The notes beneath the pieces are model-generated. The model was not told the DNA's origin. It ran no database searches and saw only the letters and a program-made list of their open reading frames with translations. 64,000 nucleotides of DNA. It comes from Palsa-1233 sp031367105. Lineage in GTDB: Bacteria; Gemmatimonadota; Gemmatimonadetes; Gemmatimonadales; GWC2-71-9. The position numbers and the translations under genes were made by a program. Where the stretch lies: assembly GCA_031367105.1 (NCBI GenBank), contig JANLPG010000095.1, forward strand, positions 32,387 to 96,386, written 5' to 3'. Positions 16,310 through 25,613 of the stretch are shown one piece after another. Position 1 is the first letter of the stretch. Each line of letters starts with the position of its first letter.

Positions 16310-17890
16310 ATGGACGTGACCCTCCTGGCCGCCGTGGGTGGCGGTGTGGCGCTGGGCATCCTGCTCGGCGCCTTTCTCTGGAATCTCTCGCTGGCCTCCA
16401 AGGGACGATCGGCACGCGCACTCGTCGCGGCGGCGGAGCACGAGGCGACCGAAGTCCGTGCGGTCGGGGAACGCGAGGCGATCATCGCCCGGGAGCGTCA
16501 CCTCGTTGCGGCGCGAGAGGAAGCCCTGGGCCTCAAGGAAGAAGTCGCCCGCGAAGCCGCCCGTCGGCGGGAAGAGGTGGAACGCGCTGAGCGGCGCCTG
16601 AGCGAACGGGAATCGCAACTCGCCGAGCGGCAGGACCATCTGCGGGGCGAGGAGCGGGCGCTCGAGCAGCGCCGTGCCGACTTGGCTCGCTCCGAAGCGG
16701 GGCTGGTCGAGCGACGCGAGGCGCTCGTCCAGGAGCATCACGAACTGCAGCTTCGCCTCGAACACGTGGCGGGACTGACCGCCGAAGCAGCCGCGCGCGA
16801 AGTGCGCCAGCAGGTCGAAGACGAGGCGCGGACGCAGGCTGCCGCGGGCGCGCGGGAGATCAAGGAGAAGGCGCGCCGCGAGGCCGACAAGGAGGCGCGG
16901 CGACTCATCGCGATGAGCACCCAGCGGCTTGCCGCCGAACACACCGCCGAAACCACCGTCTCCGCCGTCGCACTGCCGAGCGATGAGATGAAGGGCCGCA
17001 TCATCGGCCGGGAAGGGCGCAACATTCGCGCTTTCGAACTCGCCACCGGGGTCGATGTGATCATCGATGATACCCCGGATACGGTGGTCGTCTCCTGCTT
17101 CGACCCGATCCGTCGTGAAGTGGCGCGCCGCGCGCTGGAGTCGCTGGTCGCCGACGGGAGAATTCATCCCGGGCGCATCGAGGAACTGGTCGCCAAGGCA
17201 CGTGTGGAGCTGGACGGCCAGCTGGTCGAGCTCGGCGAACGCGCCGCATACGACGTTGGCGTTCACGGATTGCACCCCGAATTGATCAAGCTCGTCGGTC
17301 GGATGCGCTACCGGACCTCCTACGGCCAGAATATGTACGAACACTCGAAGGAAGTAGCGTGGATCGCCGGGATGATGGCCACCGAACTCCACCTCGATGT
17401 CGCGCTGGCACGTCGTGGTGGACTGCTGCACGATATGGGGAAAGTCCTGACGCACGAACACGAAGGAACCCACGTTCAGCTCGGCGCGGAGATGGCCCGC
17501 AAGTACGGCGAGAGTGCGGCAGTGATCAACTGCATCGAGGCACACCACGATGACGTGGCCCACGAGAGCAGCGAGTCGGTGCTGGTGCAGGCCGCCGACG
17601 CCATCAGCGGCTCGCGCCCTGGCGCGCGGCGCGAGGCGTTCGAGAGTTACGTCAAGCGCCTGACCCGACTCGAGGAGATCGCGGGGGGCTATCCCGGGGT
17701 CGAGAAGACGACGGTGATCCAGGCAGGCCGGGAGGTTCGGGTCATCGTCGTACCGGAGCAGGTCAATGATGCCGAAGCCCAGCTGCTCTCTGAGACGATC
17801 GCGCGGCGCATCGAAAGTGAGCTCCAGTATCCGGGACAGATCCGGGTCACCGTGATCCGGGAGACGCGCGCAACGGACGTGGCGAAGTGA
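16310..17890 (+). CDS. rny: Ribonuclease Y
   Basis: Membrane-anchored endoribonuclease that starts mRNA decay. The 526-residue product has one N-terminal membrane segment (~4-28, LLAAVGGGVALGILLGAFLW), a long charged coiled coil (~35-200), a KH domain (GRIIGREGRNIRAFELATGV, ~225-244) and an HD domain (LLHDMGKVL near 377, then EAHHDDV). All family landmarks are intact. The adjacent folD overlaps by GTGA. pnp and the M16 gene elsewhere in the window complete the RNA-decay set. Confidence 0.97.
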   Translation: MDVTLLAAVGGGVALGILLGAFLWNLSLASKGRSARALVAAAEHEATEVRAVGEREAIIARERHLVAAREEALGLKEEVAREAARRREEVERAERRLSERESQLAERQDHLRGEERALEQRRADLARSEAGLVERREALVQEHHELQLRLEHVAGLTAEAAAREVRQQVEDEARTQAAAGAREIKEKARREADKEARRLIAMSTQRLAAEHTAETTVSAVALPSDEMKGRIIGREGRNIRAFELATGVDVIIDDTPDTVVVSCFDPIRREVARRALESLVADGRIHPGRIEELVAKARVELDGQLVELGERAAYDVGVHGLHPELIKLVGRMRYRTSYGQNMYEHSKEVAWIAGMMATELHLDVALARRGGLLHDMGKVLTHEHEGTHVQLGAEMARKYGESAAVINCIEAHHDDVAHESSESVLVQAADAISGSRPGARREAFESYVKRLTRLEEIAGGYPGVEKTTVIQAGREVRVIVVPEQVNDAEAQLLSETIARRIESELQYPGQIRVTVIRETRATDVAK

Positions 17891-18777
17891 GTGGCCGCCT
17901 GCTCGATGGGGTGGCGATCGGTGCCGGCATTCGCGCGGAAGTGGCCGAAGGTGCCGCCGGATTGCGTGCGCGGGGGGTCGTTCCAGGACTGGCCGTCGTG
18001 CTCGTGGGTGAAAACCCCGCCTCGCAGATCTACGTGCGATCCAAGGGGAAGGCCTGCACGGAAGCCGGGATGCTTTCCGAGACCGTCCGCTTGCCGATCG
18101 ATACCCCCGAGCTCGAGTTACTGGCCGTCATCGACCGACTCAACGCCGATCCCCGGATTCACGGGATCCTCTGTCAGCTACCGGTGCCGCCCCATATCGA
18201 CACTGATAAGGTGCTCCGGCGGATCGATCCCGCGAAGGATGTCGATGGCTTCCATCCCGTCAACGTGGGCAAGCTGGTTCTGGGCGACCCCACGGCGTTC
18301 CGTCCGGCCACCCCATTCGGCATTCAGCAGCTCCTGCTGCGCTCAGGCACCGAGACGCGCGGTGCCCACGCGGTGATCGTCGGACGCTCGACGATCGTGG
18401 GGCGCCCGATGGCTTCGCTGCTGCTGCAGTCGGGCCCTGGCGGGGACGCCACCGTCACCGTCGCGCACTCACGCACGCGCGATCTGCCGGCGATCTGTCG
18501 CTCCGCCGACATCCTGATCGTCGCGATCGGTCGGGCACACTTCATCGGCGCCGATGCGGTGAAGCCCGGCGCGACGGTGATCGATGTCGGGATCAACCGG
18601 ATCGCCGACGCGACCCGTCCCAGCGGGTACCGGGTGGTAGGCGACGTCGATTTCGATGCGGTGGTCGACAGCGTGGCCGCCATCACCCCGGTACCGGGTG
18701 GGGTGGGTCCGATGACCATCGCGATGCTGCTCGTCAATACGCTGCAGGCGGCGACCCTGCAGGCCGGGAGCCGATGA
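17887..18777 (+). CDS. folD: Methylenetetrahydrofolate dehydrogenase/cyclohydrolase
   Basis: Bifunctional one-carbon enzyme: methylene-THF to methenyl- and formyl-THF. The 296-residue protein has VVLVGENPASQIYVRSKGKA with the catalytic Lys, GILCQLPVPPHID, DPAKDVDGFHPVNVGKL, VIVGRSTIVGRPMASLL for NADP, and ITPVPGGVGPMTIAMLL near the end. GTG start overlapping rny; stop overlapping xseA (ATGA). Confidence 0.97.
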   Translation: MSGRLLDGVAIGAGIRAEVAEGAAGLRARGVVPGLAVVLVGENPASQIYVRSKGKACTEAGMLSETVRLPIDTPELELLAVIDRLNADPRIHGILCQLPVPPHIDTDKVLRRIDPAKDVDGFHPVNVGKLVLGDPTAFRPATPFGIQQLLLRSGTETRGAHAVIVGRSTIVGRPMASLLLQSGPGGDATVTVAHSRTRDLPAICRSADILIVAIGRAHFIGADAVKPGATVIDVGINRIADATRPSGYRVVGDVDFDAVVDSVAAITPVPGGVGPMTIAMLLVNTLQAATLQAGSR

Positions 18778-20033
18778 CGGCGGTCGACGAGGCCTGGAGC
18801 GTCACGCGCCTCGCCCGCACCATCAAGCGTCGGGTCGAGGACGACTTTCCCGCCGTCTGGGTAAAGGGCGAACTGGTCGGCGTGAAACGCTACCCGAGCG
18901 GGCACTGGTACTTCGGGCTGCGCGATGCCGAGGCGAAAGTCGATTGCACGATGTGGAAGTTTGCCGCGGCGCGGCTGAAGGGACCGCTGGAGGAAGGAAC
19001 CCAGGTGTTTGTCCTCGGCACCGTAAATGTATGGGAAGAGCGCACCGCGCTTCGTTTCAATGTCACGCAGGTGCTGCCCGCCTCGGGTGTCGGTGCCCAG
19101 GCGCAGGCGGTGGAACAGATCAAGCAACGGCTGCTCGCCGATGGGCTGCTGGATCCCGCGCGCAAGCGACCGCTTCCCCCCTATGCCACTCGGATTGCGG
19201 TGGTGACGTCGATTGCGGGCGCTGCAGTACGGGATATCATCACCGTTGCCGCGCGACGCTGGCCAAGCGTGGAACTCCTGGTGGTGAACAGCGCGGTGCA
19301 AGGCGACGGAGCGCCCGCGGAACTGGTCGAAGCCCTCGGCATCGTTTCCCGCCTGGAGCGCCTTGATTGCTGCATCGTCGGGCGGGGCGGCGGTTCGAAG
19401 GAGGATCTCGCCGCTTTCAACGACGAAGCGGTCTGCCGGGCGATCGCCGCCTGCCCCGTGCCGGTTATCAGCGCCGTTGGCCACGAGGTCGATGTGACGC
19501 TTGCCGATCTGGTGGCAGACCTTCGCGCGGCGACCCCGTCCCAGGCCGCCGAGTTCGCCCTGCCGGATCGGCACGATGTCGCCGCGCGAGTCGCCGCGCT
19601 GCGCAGCGCATTCCTCTCGGCGACCCGCGACCAGGTGACCACCAGGCAGCAGCGACTGCAGCGTACCCGCGAGCGGATGGGGAGCGCGTTGCTCGAGCGC
19701 CTGCGCGGAGTCGAGCGCCGCCTCCTCACTGCTCGCGGCCGACTCGCACCGGCGCTCGCCCGTCACGCGCACCGTCCCGGAGTTCGCCTGGCACAACTCG
19801 AGGGGCGTATCGCCCCCGCGATGCAGCGGCGGCTCGAGCGCGCACGCGCGACCATTGGACGATGTTCGGCGCAACTCGACGCCCTCTCTCCACTGGCCGT
19901 GCTCGGTCGAGGGTATGCCGTCCCCCGCGACGAGAACGGCACGGTGCTGCGTCGTACCGCAAACTTTCCGCCCGGCACGGCATTCACCTTGAGCATTTCC
20001 GACGGCCGCGTGGCCGCTCGGGTGGAGGACTGA
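18774..20033 (+). CDS. xseA: Exodeoxyribonuclease VII large subunit
   Basis: A 419-residue large subunit of the ssDNA exonuclease. An N-terminal OB fold (VWVKGELVGVKRYPSGHWYFGLRD) is followed by the catalytic region with RIAVVTSIAGAAVRDI and GRGGGSKEDLAAFNDE, then PVISAVGHEVDVTLADLVADLRAATPSQAAE and a long coiled tail, ending LGRGYAVPRDENG. The stop is overlapped by the xseB ATG (TGATG). Confidence 0.96.
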   Translation: MTAVDEAWSVTRLARTIKRRVEDDFPAVWVKGELVGVKRYPSGHWYFGLRDAEAKVDCTMWKFAAARLKGPLEEGTQVFVLGTVNVWEERTALRFNVTQVLPASGVGAQAQAVEQIKQRLLADGLLDPARKRPLPPYATRIAVVTSIAGAAVRDIITVAARRWPSVELLVVNSAVQGDGAPAELVEALGIVSRLERLDCCIVGRGGGSKEDLAAFNDEAVCRAIAACPVPVISAVGHEVDVTLADLVADLRAATPSQAAEFALPDRHDVAARVAALRSAFLSATRDQVTTRQQRLQRTRERMGSALLERLRGVERRLLTARGRLAPALARHAHRPGVRLAQLEGRIAPAMQRRLERARATIGRCSAQLDALSPLAVLGRGYAVPRDENGTVLRRTANFPPGTAFTLSISDGRVAARVED

Positions 20034-20263
20034 TGGCTGACACACCGACATCACTCGACCAGGACCTGCGGCGGCTGGAGGAGATCGTTCGCAAACTCGA
20101 GGACGACGATCTGGCCCTCGAATCGGCCTTGCAGCTCTTCGAGGAGGGCGTCGGCCGCCTCAAGGCAGCGCAAGCGCGGCTCGGCGAGGCAGAGACCCGG
20201 GTGATGCAGGTGCTGAAGGACGCCGAAACGGGCGAGCTCCGGACCGAACCACTCGATGGCTGA
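20033..20263 (+). CDS. xseB: Exodeoxyribonuclease VII small subunit
   Basis: A 76-residue helical subunit: LDQDLRRLEEIVRKLEDDDL then LESALQLFEEGVGRLKAAQARL, the family hallmark two-helix hairpin. The ATG at 20033 shares a base with the xseA stop. The 3' end overlaps ispA by 8 bp. The usual xseA-xseB-ispA-dxs order is kept. Confidence 0.95.
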   Translation: MADTPTSLDQDLRRLEEIVRKLEDDDLALESALQLFEEGVGRLKAAQARLGEAETRVMQVLKDAETGELRTEPLDG

Positions 20264-21167
20264 ATCGTCGGAGGGCGATGCGATCGCCCTCCTCGCTGAA
20301 GCGCGGGATGTTGTCGATCGCGAGCTTGAAGCCTGTGCCACCCGAATGGCAGCCACGATGGTGCCGCCACTCGGGGCAGCGCTTGCCTATGCCCTGCGCT
20401 CCCCCGGCAAACGGGTACGCCCCGCGCTGGTGTTGGCCGCGTATCGAGCCGCCGGTGGAACCTCTGGGGCCATCTCAGGCGTCGCGACTGCCGTCGAGAT
20501 CGTGCACACCTACTCGCTGGTGCACGACGACCTCCCCTGTATGGACGACGACGACCTCCGTCGAGGTCGGCCGACCACGCATCGCACCTTCGACGTCGCC
20601 ACAGCGACTCGCGTCGGCTATCTCCTGGTCCCGGTCGCCGCCGAGGAACTCGCCCGGGCCGGGAAGGCACTCGGGCTCGCGCCGATTGCCGTCGGGCGGC
20701 TGGCGTCAGCGCTGTTCGAGGCCGGCGGGATCCGCGGTATGGTGGGAGGGCAGTGGCTGGATCTCGAGGCCGAGGGGCGCTCCCTCGACCTCCCGGAACT
20801 GATGGCTGTCCACCGGGGGAAGACGGGGGCACTGATCCGCGCCGCGGTGGTCCTCGGCGGACTTGCCGCGGGTGCGGGCGAGCAGGTCTTGCAAGCATTC
20901 GGGGCCTTCGGCGATGAAATCGGATTGGCCTTTCAGGTTGCGGATGACGTCCTCGACGCCACGGGCACGTCGGAAGCCCTGGGCAAGACCGCTGGTCGCG
21001 ATGCCGCGCTGGCCAAGTCCACCTACGTCGGCCTCCTTGGTGTCGAGGGGGCACGCCAGGCGGCGTCGAGACACGAGACCCTCGGCCTCCGCGCATTGCA
21101 GGCGACGGAGGTACCGCTGGGATCCCTGGCTGCTCTGGCACGGTATATTGTGACGAGATCATCGTGA
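20256..21167 (+). CDS. ispA: Polyprenyl (farnesyl/geranylgeranyl) diphosphate synthase
   Basis: A 303-residue trans-isoprenyl diphosphate synthase. GKRVRPALVLAAY at ~50; the first Asp-rich motif DDLPCMDDDDLRRGRP at ~90-105; GMVGGQWLDLEAEG near 165; the HRGKTGALI segment; and the second Asp-rich region FQVADDVLDATG near 229. Between the FARM and the GMVGGQ segment the usual 'LAGDALL' is replaced by RVGYLLVPVA, so the conserved Gly-Asp is absent while spacing is unchanged. Chain length cannot be judged. Sits between xseB and dxs, as in many bacteria. Confidence 0.92.
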   Translation: MAESSEGDAIALLAEARDVVDRELEACATRMAATMVPPLGAALAYALRSPGKRVRPALVLAAYRAAGGTSGAISGVATAVEIVHTYSLVHDDLPCMDDDDLRRGRPTTHRTFDVATATRVGYLLVPVAAEELARAGKALGLAPIAVGRLASALFEAGGIRGMVGGQWLDLEAEGRSLDLPELMAVHRGKTGALIRAAVVLGGLAAGAGEQVLQAFGAFGDEIGLAFQVADDVLDATGTSEALGKTAGRDAALAKSTYVGLLGVEGARQAASRHETLGLRALQATEVPLGSLAALARYIVTRSS

Positions 21168-21190
21168 CTTCCTCCGCTTCTGGAGCGACA

Positions 21191-23080
21191 GTGTCTTTGC
21201 TCGCCGGCATTCAGGACCCCGCCGACCTCAAAAAGCTCACCCGGGCGCAGCTCCCGCACTTGGCGCAGGAGATTCGCGACCGGCTGATCGACTGCGTCTC
21301 GGTGACGGGTGGCCATATCGGTGCCTCGCTCGGGGTGGTGGAGCTCACGATCGCCCTGCTGTACGAATTCGACTCCCCGACCGACAAAGTGGTCTGGGAC
21401 GTCGGCCATCAGGCCTATGCCTGGAAGTTGCTTACCGGCCGTAACGACCGCTTCGAAACCCTCCGATCCGTCGACGGAATTTCCGGGTTCCTCAAGCGCG
21501 ATGAGAGTGCGCACGATCAATTCGGAGCGGGGCACGCCGGCACGGCGATGTCGGCCGCGCTGGGGATGGCGACTGCCCGTGACCTCCACGGCGAACACAA
21601 CAAGGTGATCGCCGTCGTAGGGGATGGCGCACTGACCTGCGGCCTCACCTACGAAGCGATGAACAACGCCGGCCACTCGGATCGCGACATTCTGTTGATC
21701 GTCAACGACAACGGAATGAGCATCTCACCCAACGTCGGCGGGATTTCCAAGATGCTCGGCGGCATCGTCGCCGATCCGCGGACCGACCGCGTGCGCGAGG
21801 CAGTGAAGAAGCTGACCTTCAAGCTCGGTGGGGTCTTCGGCGAGGGCGTCGTGCACCTCGCGCGCAATGTCGAGGAGTCGGTCAAGAACCTCTTCTCGGA
21901 AGGGATGCTCTTCGAGGAACTGGGATTTCGATATTTCGGACCGATCGACGGGCACGATCTCGACAAACTGTGCGACACCCTCGCCTTCGTCGGAAAGATG
22001 AAAGGACCGCGGGTGCTGCACGTGCTCACCGAGAAAGGGAAGGGCTTTTCCTTCGCCGAAGCGAATCGCGAGAAGTGGCACGGCCTCGCTGCCTACGACC
22101 CGAAGACCGGTGAGGCCCGGAAACTGCCGAGCGGTCCACCGACCTGGACCCAGGTGTTCGGTGACACGTTGGTCGCCCTCGCGGAGGAGTATCCCGAGTT
22201 CGTCGCGATTACGGCAGCGATGCCGGCCGGTACGGGGACCAATATCTTCCAGAAGGCGTACCCAGACCGCTTCTTCGATGTCGGAATCGCCGAAGGACAC
22301 GCCGTCACCTTTGCTGGCGGGCTCGCGACGCAGGGCGTCCGGCCGGTGGTCGCCATCTATTCGACCTTCTTGCAGCGCGCGTACGACAACATCATCCACG
22401 ATATCGCGGTGCAGCGCCTGCCCGTGGTCTTCTGTATGGACCGGGCTGGACTGGTCGGCGAAGATGGCCAGACCCATATGGGGCTGTATGACATTTCCTA
22501 TATGCTGGCGGTCCCCGGAATGACGGTGGCAGCGCCCAAGGATGCGGATGAGCTGGTGGGGTTGCTGCGCACCGCGTTGGTGCACGACGGCCCCTTCTCG
22601 CTCCGCTACCCGCGCGACAAGACGCCGATCGACCCCAATCCGGTGGCGAGCGTCCCGCCCGTCCCCTACGGCACCTGGGAGATGCTGCGCCCCGGCGGGG
22701 GGATCGCCATCGTCGGTACCGGCACGATGGCCCTGGCAGCACTCGAGGCTGCCCACCAGCTTGCCGCGGACGGGATTGATGCCGCCGCGGTCAATGCGCG
22801 ATTCATCAAACCGATGGATGAAACAATGCTCGCCGAACTGGCGGCGACTTGTCGTATTCTCGTGACCTGCGAGGAGGGATCGGTCGTGAACGGCTTCGGG
22901 GCCAGCCTTGCCGCCCGTATGCAACTGACCCACCCCGAGGTGCGTGTCGTGGTCCTCGGCATTCCGGACGAGCTGGTGGTGCAAGCACCGCGGAGTGATC
23001 AGCTCGATCGTTATGGGTTGTCGCCGAGACGCATTGCGGCCTCGGCCCGCGCGGCCCTTACCTTTGCTGCGGTGCGCTGA
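21191..23080 (+). CDS. dxs: 1-deoxy-D-xylulose-5-phosphate synthase
   Basis: First enzyme of the MEP isoprenoid route; condenses pyruvate and glyceraldehyde 3-phosphate using thiamine diphosphate. HIGASLGVVELTIALLYEFD, WDVGHQAYAWKLLTGR, and the TPP motif GDGALTCGLTYEAMNNAG with NDN are present, as are VGIAEGHAVTFAGGLA and DRAGLVGEDGQTHMGLYD. The GTG at 21191 has GGAG 5 nt upstream and gives the familiar MSLLAGIQDPADLKKL start. An earlier GTG at 21164 would overlap the ispA stop (GTGA) and add 9 residues. Confidence 0.97.
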   Translation: MSLLAGIQDPADLKKLTRAQLPHLAQEIRDRLIDCVSVTGGHIGASLGVVELTIALLYEFDSPTDKVVWDVGHQAYAWKLLTGRNDRFETLRSVDGISGFLKRDESAHDQFGAGHAGTAMSAALGMATARDLHGEHNKVIAVVGDGALTCGLTYEAMNNAGHSDRDILLIVNDNGMSISPNVGGISKMLGGIVADPRTDRVREAVKKLTFKLGGVFGEGVVHLARNVEESVKNLFSEGMLFEELGFRYFGPIDGHDLDKLCDTLAFVGKMKGPRVLHVLTEKGKGFSFAEANREKWHGLAAYDPKTGEARKLPSGPPTWTQVFGDTLVALAEEYPEFVAITAAMPAGTGTNIFQKAYPDRFFDVGIAEGHAVTFAGGLATQGVRPVVAIYSTFLQRAYDNIIHDIAVQRLPVVFCMDRAGLVGEDGQTHMGLYDISYMLAVPGMTVAAPKDADELVGLLRTALVHDGPFSLRYPRDKTPIDPNPVASVPPVPYGTWEMLRPGGGIAIVGTGTMALAALEAAHQLAADGIDAAAVNARFIKPMDETMLAELAATCRILVTCEEGSVVNGFGASLAARMQLTHPEVRVVVLGIPDELVVQAPRSDQLDRYGLSPRRIAASARAALTFAAVR

Positions 23081-23088
23081 GGCTCCCG

Positions 23089-23952
23089 CTGCGCATCGGA
23101 CTCGTCGGCAACCCCCGCTACGCTGATCTCCGCGAAGTGCTGGCCGACACGGCCCGCCTCGCCTCCGAGCGCGGTTGGGCTCTGGCCGGCGACCCCGAAC
23201 TCCAGTCGCTCTCTCCCGCTCCGCTCACACCGCTCGATCCCGATGCCATCGACCTGCTGGTGACCTTCGGTGGCGACGGCACGCTGCTCCGTGGCGCGCG
23301 GCGCCTGCAGGGGCGTGAAGTGCCGATTCTCGGCGTGAACTTCGGTCGGGTGGGGTTCCTCACATCGGTTGCCCGGGATGGTGCCGCGGACGCGCTGAGC
23401 GCGTTCGCCGCTGGAGAGCACCGCCTCTCAGTTCGGGCCGCGCTCCTGGCCACTGTCCGCGACGTCAATGGCGACGCCCGGGCCGACCTTGCCGCCCTGA
23501 ACGATGTGGTGCTTCACAAGGGCGGTGTGGCGCGGGTGGTGCGCTTTCAGGTGCTGATCGACGGCGAGCCGATGGGACCGGTATCGGCCGATGGCCTGGT
23601 GGTTTCGACACCGACCGGGTCGACTGCCTATTCGCTCAGTGCGGGCGGGCCGGTGGTGGTCCCCAGTCTCGAAGCGATGGTCGTGACGCCGATCTGCGCG
23701 CATTCGCTTGGCGTCCGACCCCTGGTGGTCCGAGCGGACGCCGTGGTCACGGTCGATCCACTCGACGCGCGGGTCAACGATATGCTCGTGTCGGTCGATG
23801 GACAGGAGACGGCGATGCTCGCGCCGGGCGAGCGGCTTGAGGTTCGTGCCGCGCCGTGGCGGGTGGTGCTGGTCCGCTTCGGGGAGCCCGGGTTCTTCCG
23901 GCGACTGCGAGAGAAGCTGCATTGGGGTGACCTCATCGACCGCGAGCAGTGA
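23089..23952 (+). CDS. nadK: NAD kinase
   Basis: Phosphorylates NAD to NADP. GGDGTLL motif (FGGDGTLLRGARRL), LGVNFGRVGFLT, LNDVVLHKGGVARV, and the SADGLVVSTPTGSTAYSLSAGGP stretch (positions ~155-177 of the product; conserved TPTGSTAYS) are all there. The first ATG/GTG (GTG 23137) would remove the conserved first beta strand; in-frame codons upstream read RIGLVGNPRYADLRE, a textbook NadK N-terminus. CTG at 23089, 6 nt after GAGG (23079-23082), fits best and gives 287 residues; CTG 23077 overlapping the dxs stop is another option. Enzyme sure, start inferred. Confidence 0.94.
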   Translation: MRIGLVGNPRYADLREVLADTARLASERGWALAGDPELQSLSPAPLTPLDPDAIDLLVTFGGDGTLLRGARRLQGREVPILGVNFGRVGFLTSVARDGAADALSAFAAGEHRLSVRAALLATVRDVNGDARADLAALNDVVLHKGGVARVVRFQVLIDGEPMGPVSADGLVVSTPTGSTAYSLSAGGPVVVPSLEAMVVTPICAHSLGVRPLVVRADAVVTVDPLDARVNDMLVSVDGQETAMLAPGERLEVRAAPWRVVLVRFGEPGFFRRLREKLHWGDLIDREQ

Positions 23953-25613
23953 CACTGCTCTCGCTCCGGGTCCGCGACCTCGCCACGGTCGCCGACGTGA
24001 CCCTCGAACTTGCCGGTGGCCTCAACGTGCTCACCGGCGAGACCGGGGCAGGGAAGTCGATGCTGGTCGACGCGATCGCGCTGCTCCTCGGTGATCGCGC
24101 CGATCGCGCGGCGGTGCGCCCTGGCGCCGGCAAAGCCACGATCGAGGGTGTCTTCGACGCGGTGCCATCCGCCACCCGCCAGGCGCTCGAAACCGCGGGC
24201 CTTGACGCCGAGGAGTCGCTGATCCTTCGGCGGGAAGTGACCTCGGAAGGGCGGTCGCGCGCCTGGATCAACGGATCGCCTGCCACGATTGGTGCACTCG
24301 CCCGGCTGGGAGAGTCGCTCGTGGATCTGCACGGGCAGCATCAGACAGTCCAGTTGCTCGAGCCGGCGACACAGCGTGACCTGCTCGATGCCTTCGGCGA
24401 TTCGCTCCCCGTGGCACGCGCCGTCGCCACGGCATTCGCGGAACTGCAGCTGCTTCGCCACCAGGCCGATGTGCTGGCAGCTCGGCGAGATGAGGCGCTG
24501 CGCCGTGCGGATTGGCTGCGCCACGTCATCACGGACATTGATACCGTGAAACCCCGCCCCGAGGAGGAGATCGCGCTTGACCGCGAGGTGCGCCGCCTCG
24601 GACACGCCAGCACGTTGGGCGAGCACGCCCGCGAGTTGCACGACGCACTCGACGGCGAGGAGGTCAGTGCCCGTGCCGCAATCGGGCGGGCCGAGCGGGC
24701 GCTGAACGCCCTCGAACGGCTCGATGGCACGGTGACGCCGTGGCGGGAGTTGCTCGACGCGGCCTACGCCCAACTCGACGAACTCGCCCGTGTCGCCGAC
24801 AGGTACGCCAACGACCTCACCGAGGATCCCGGACGGCTGGATGCCCTCGAGCAGCGGCGGAATGCACTCGACGCGCTCCGGCAGAAACACGGCTCATCGC
24901 TCGAAGCGGTCCTCGCGACACGGGATGCGGCGCGCGCCGAGCTTGAACTGCTGGACACCGCGGCATTCGATCTGCGCACCTTCGCGACGCGAATCGTGGC
25001 AGCAGAGTCAGCACTGACGCAGCTCGGCGCGGCGCTGACGCTCCGACGCCAACAGGCCGGTGAGCAGCTCGCCCGCGAAGTCAGTCGGCTACTGCCCCGG
25101 CTGGGGCTGGCGGGGGGTGAGCTGAGCGTTGCGCTGGATCCACTCGAGTCGGTCGGATCGAGTGGCACAGAACAAGTGACACTGATGATTCGATTGAATC
25201 GAGGGATGGCTGCGCAACCGCTGGCCCGGGTGGCCTCCGGAGGCGAACTCTCCCGACTGATGCTCGCACTCAAGGTCGTGCTCGCGCGGCACGACGCCGT
25301 CCCGACGCTGGTCTTCGACGAAATCGATCAGGGAATCGGTGGCGAGGTGGGAGCTCGCGTCGGAGAGGCACTCAGTCAGATTGCGGCCGGCCATCAGGTC
25401 CTGGTGATCACACACCTGCCCCAGATCGCTGCGCGAGCGGACCATCACCTCCGCGTCGCGAAAGCCACGAGAAGCGGCATTGCGACCAGCGACGTCACGA
25501 CGCTGCACGGGGAGGATCGGGTGCTGGAACTTGCCAGGATGCTGGGGGACGGAGAAGACGACGCCGCGCGGCGGCTGGCAGTCTCACTACTCCGCGGCGC
25601 GACTACTGGCTGA
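23949..25613 (+). CDS. recN: DNA repair protein RecN
   Basis: SMC-like ATPase of double-strand-break repair. The 554-residue product has Walker A GETGAGKSMLVDAIALLLG near residue 32, a DLHGQHQTVQLL segment (~132), central coiled coils, the ABC signature VASGGELSRLMLALKV (~425), Walker B LVFDEIDQGIGG and the VITHLPQIAARADHHL His-loop. The GTG start overlaps nadK (GTGA). The 3' end overlaps the convergent gene on the other strand by 11 bp. Confidence 0.97.
   Translation: MTLLSLRVRDLATVADVTLELAGGLNVLTGETGAGKSMLVDAIALLLGDRADRAAVRPGAGKATIEGVFDAVPSATRQALETAGLDAEESLILRREVTSEGRSRAWINGSPATIGALARLGESLVDLHGQHQTVQLLEPATQRDLLDAFGDSLPVARAVATAFAELQLLRHQADVLAARRDEALRRADWLRHVITDIDTVKPRPEEEIALDREVRRLGHASTLGEHARELHDALDGEEVSARAAIGRAERALNALERLDGTVTPWRELLDAAYAQLDELARVADRYANDLTEDPGRLDALEQRRNALDALRQKHGSSLEAVLATRDAARAELELLDTAAFDLRTFATRIVAAESALTQLGAALTLRRQQAGEQLAREVSRLLPRLGLAGGELSVALDPLESVGSSGTEQVTLMIRLNRGMAAQPLARVASGGELSRLMLALKVVLARHDAVPTLVFDEIDQGIGGEVGARVGEALSQIAAGHQVLVITHLPQIAARADHHLRVAKATRSGIATSDVTTLHGEDRVLELARMLGDGEDDAARRLAVSLLRGATTG

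Noticed and set aside
21164..21193. GTG 21164 as dxs start
   Set aside because: It would give the GTGA overlap but has no Shine-Dalgarno; GTG 21191 has a well-placed GGAG and the usual N-terminus. Kept only as an alternative.
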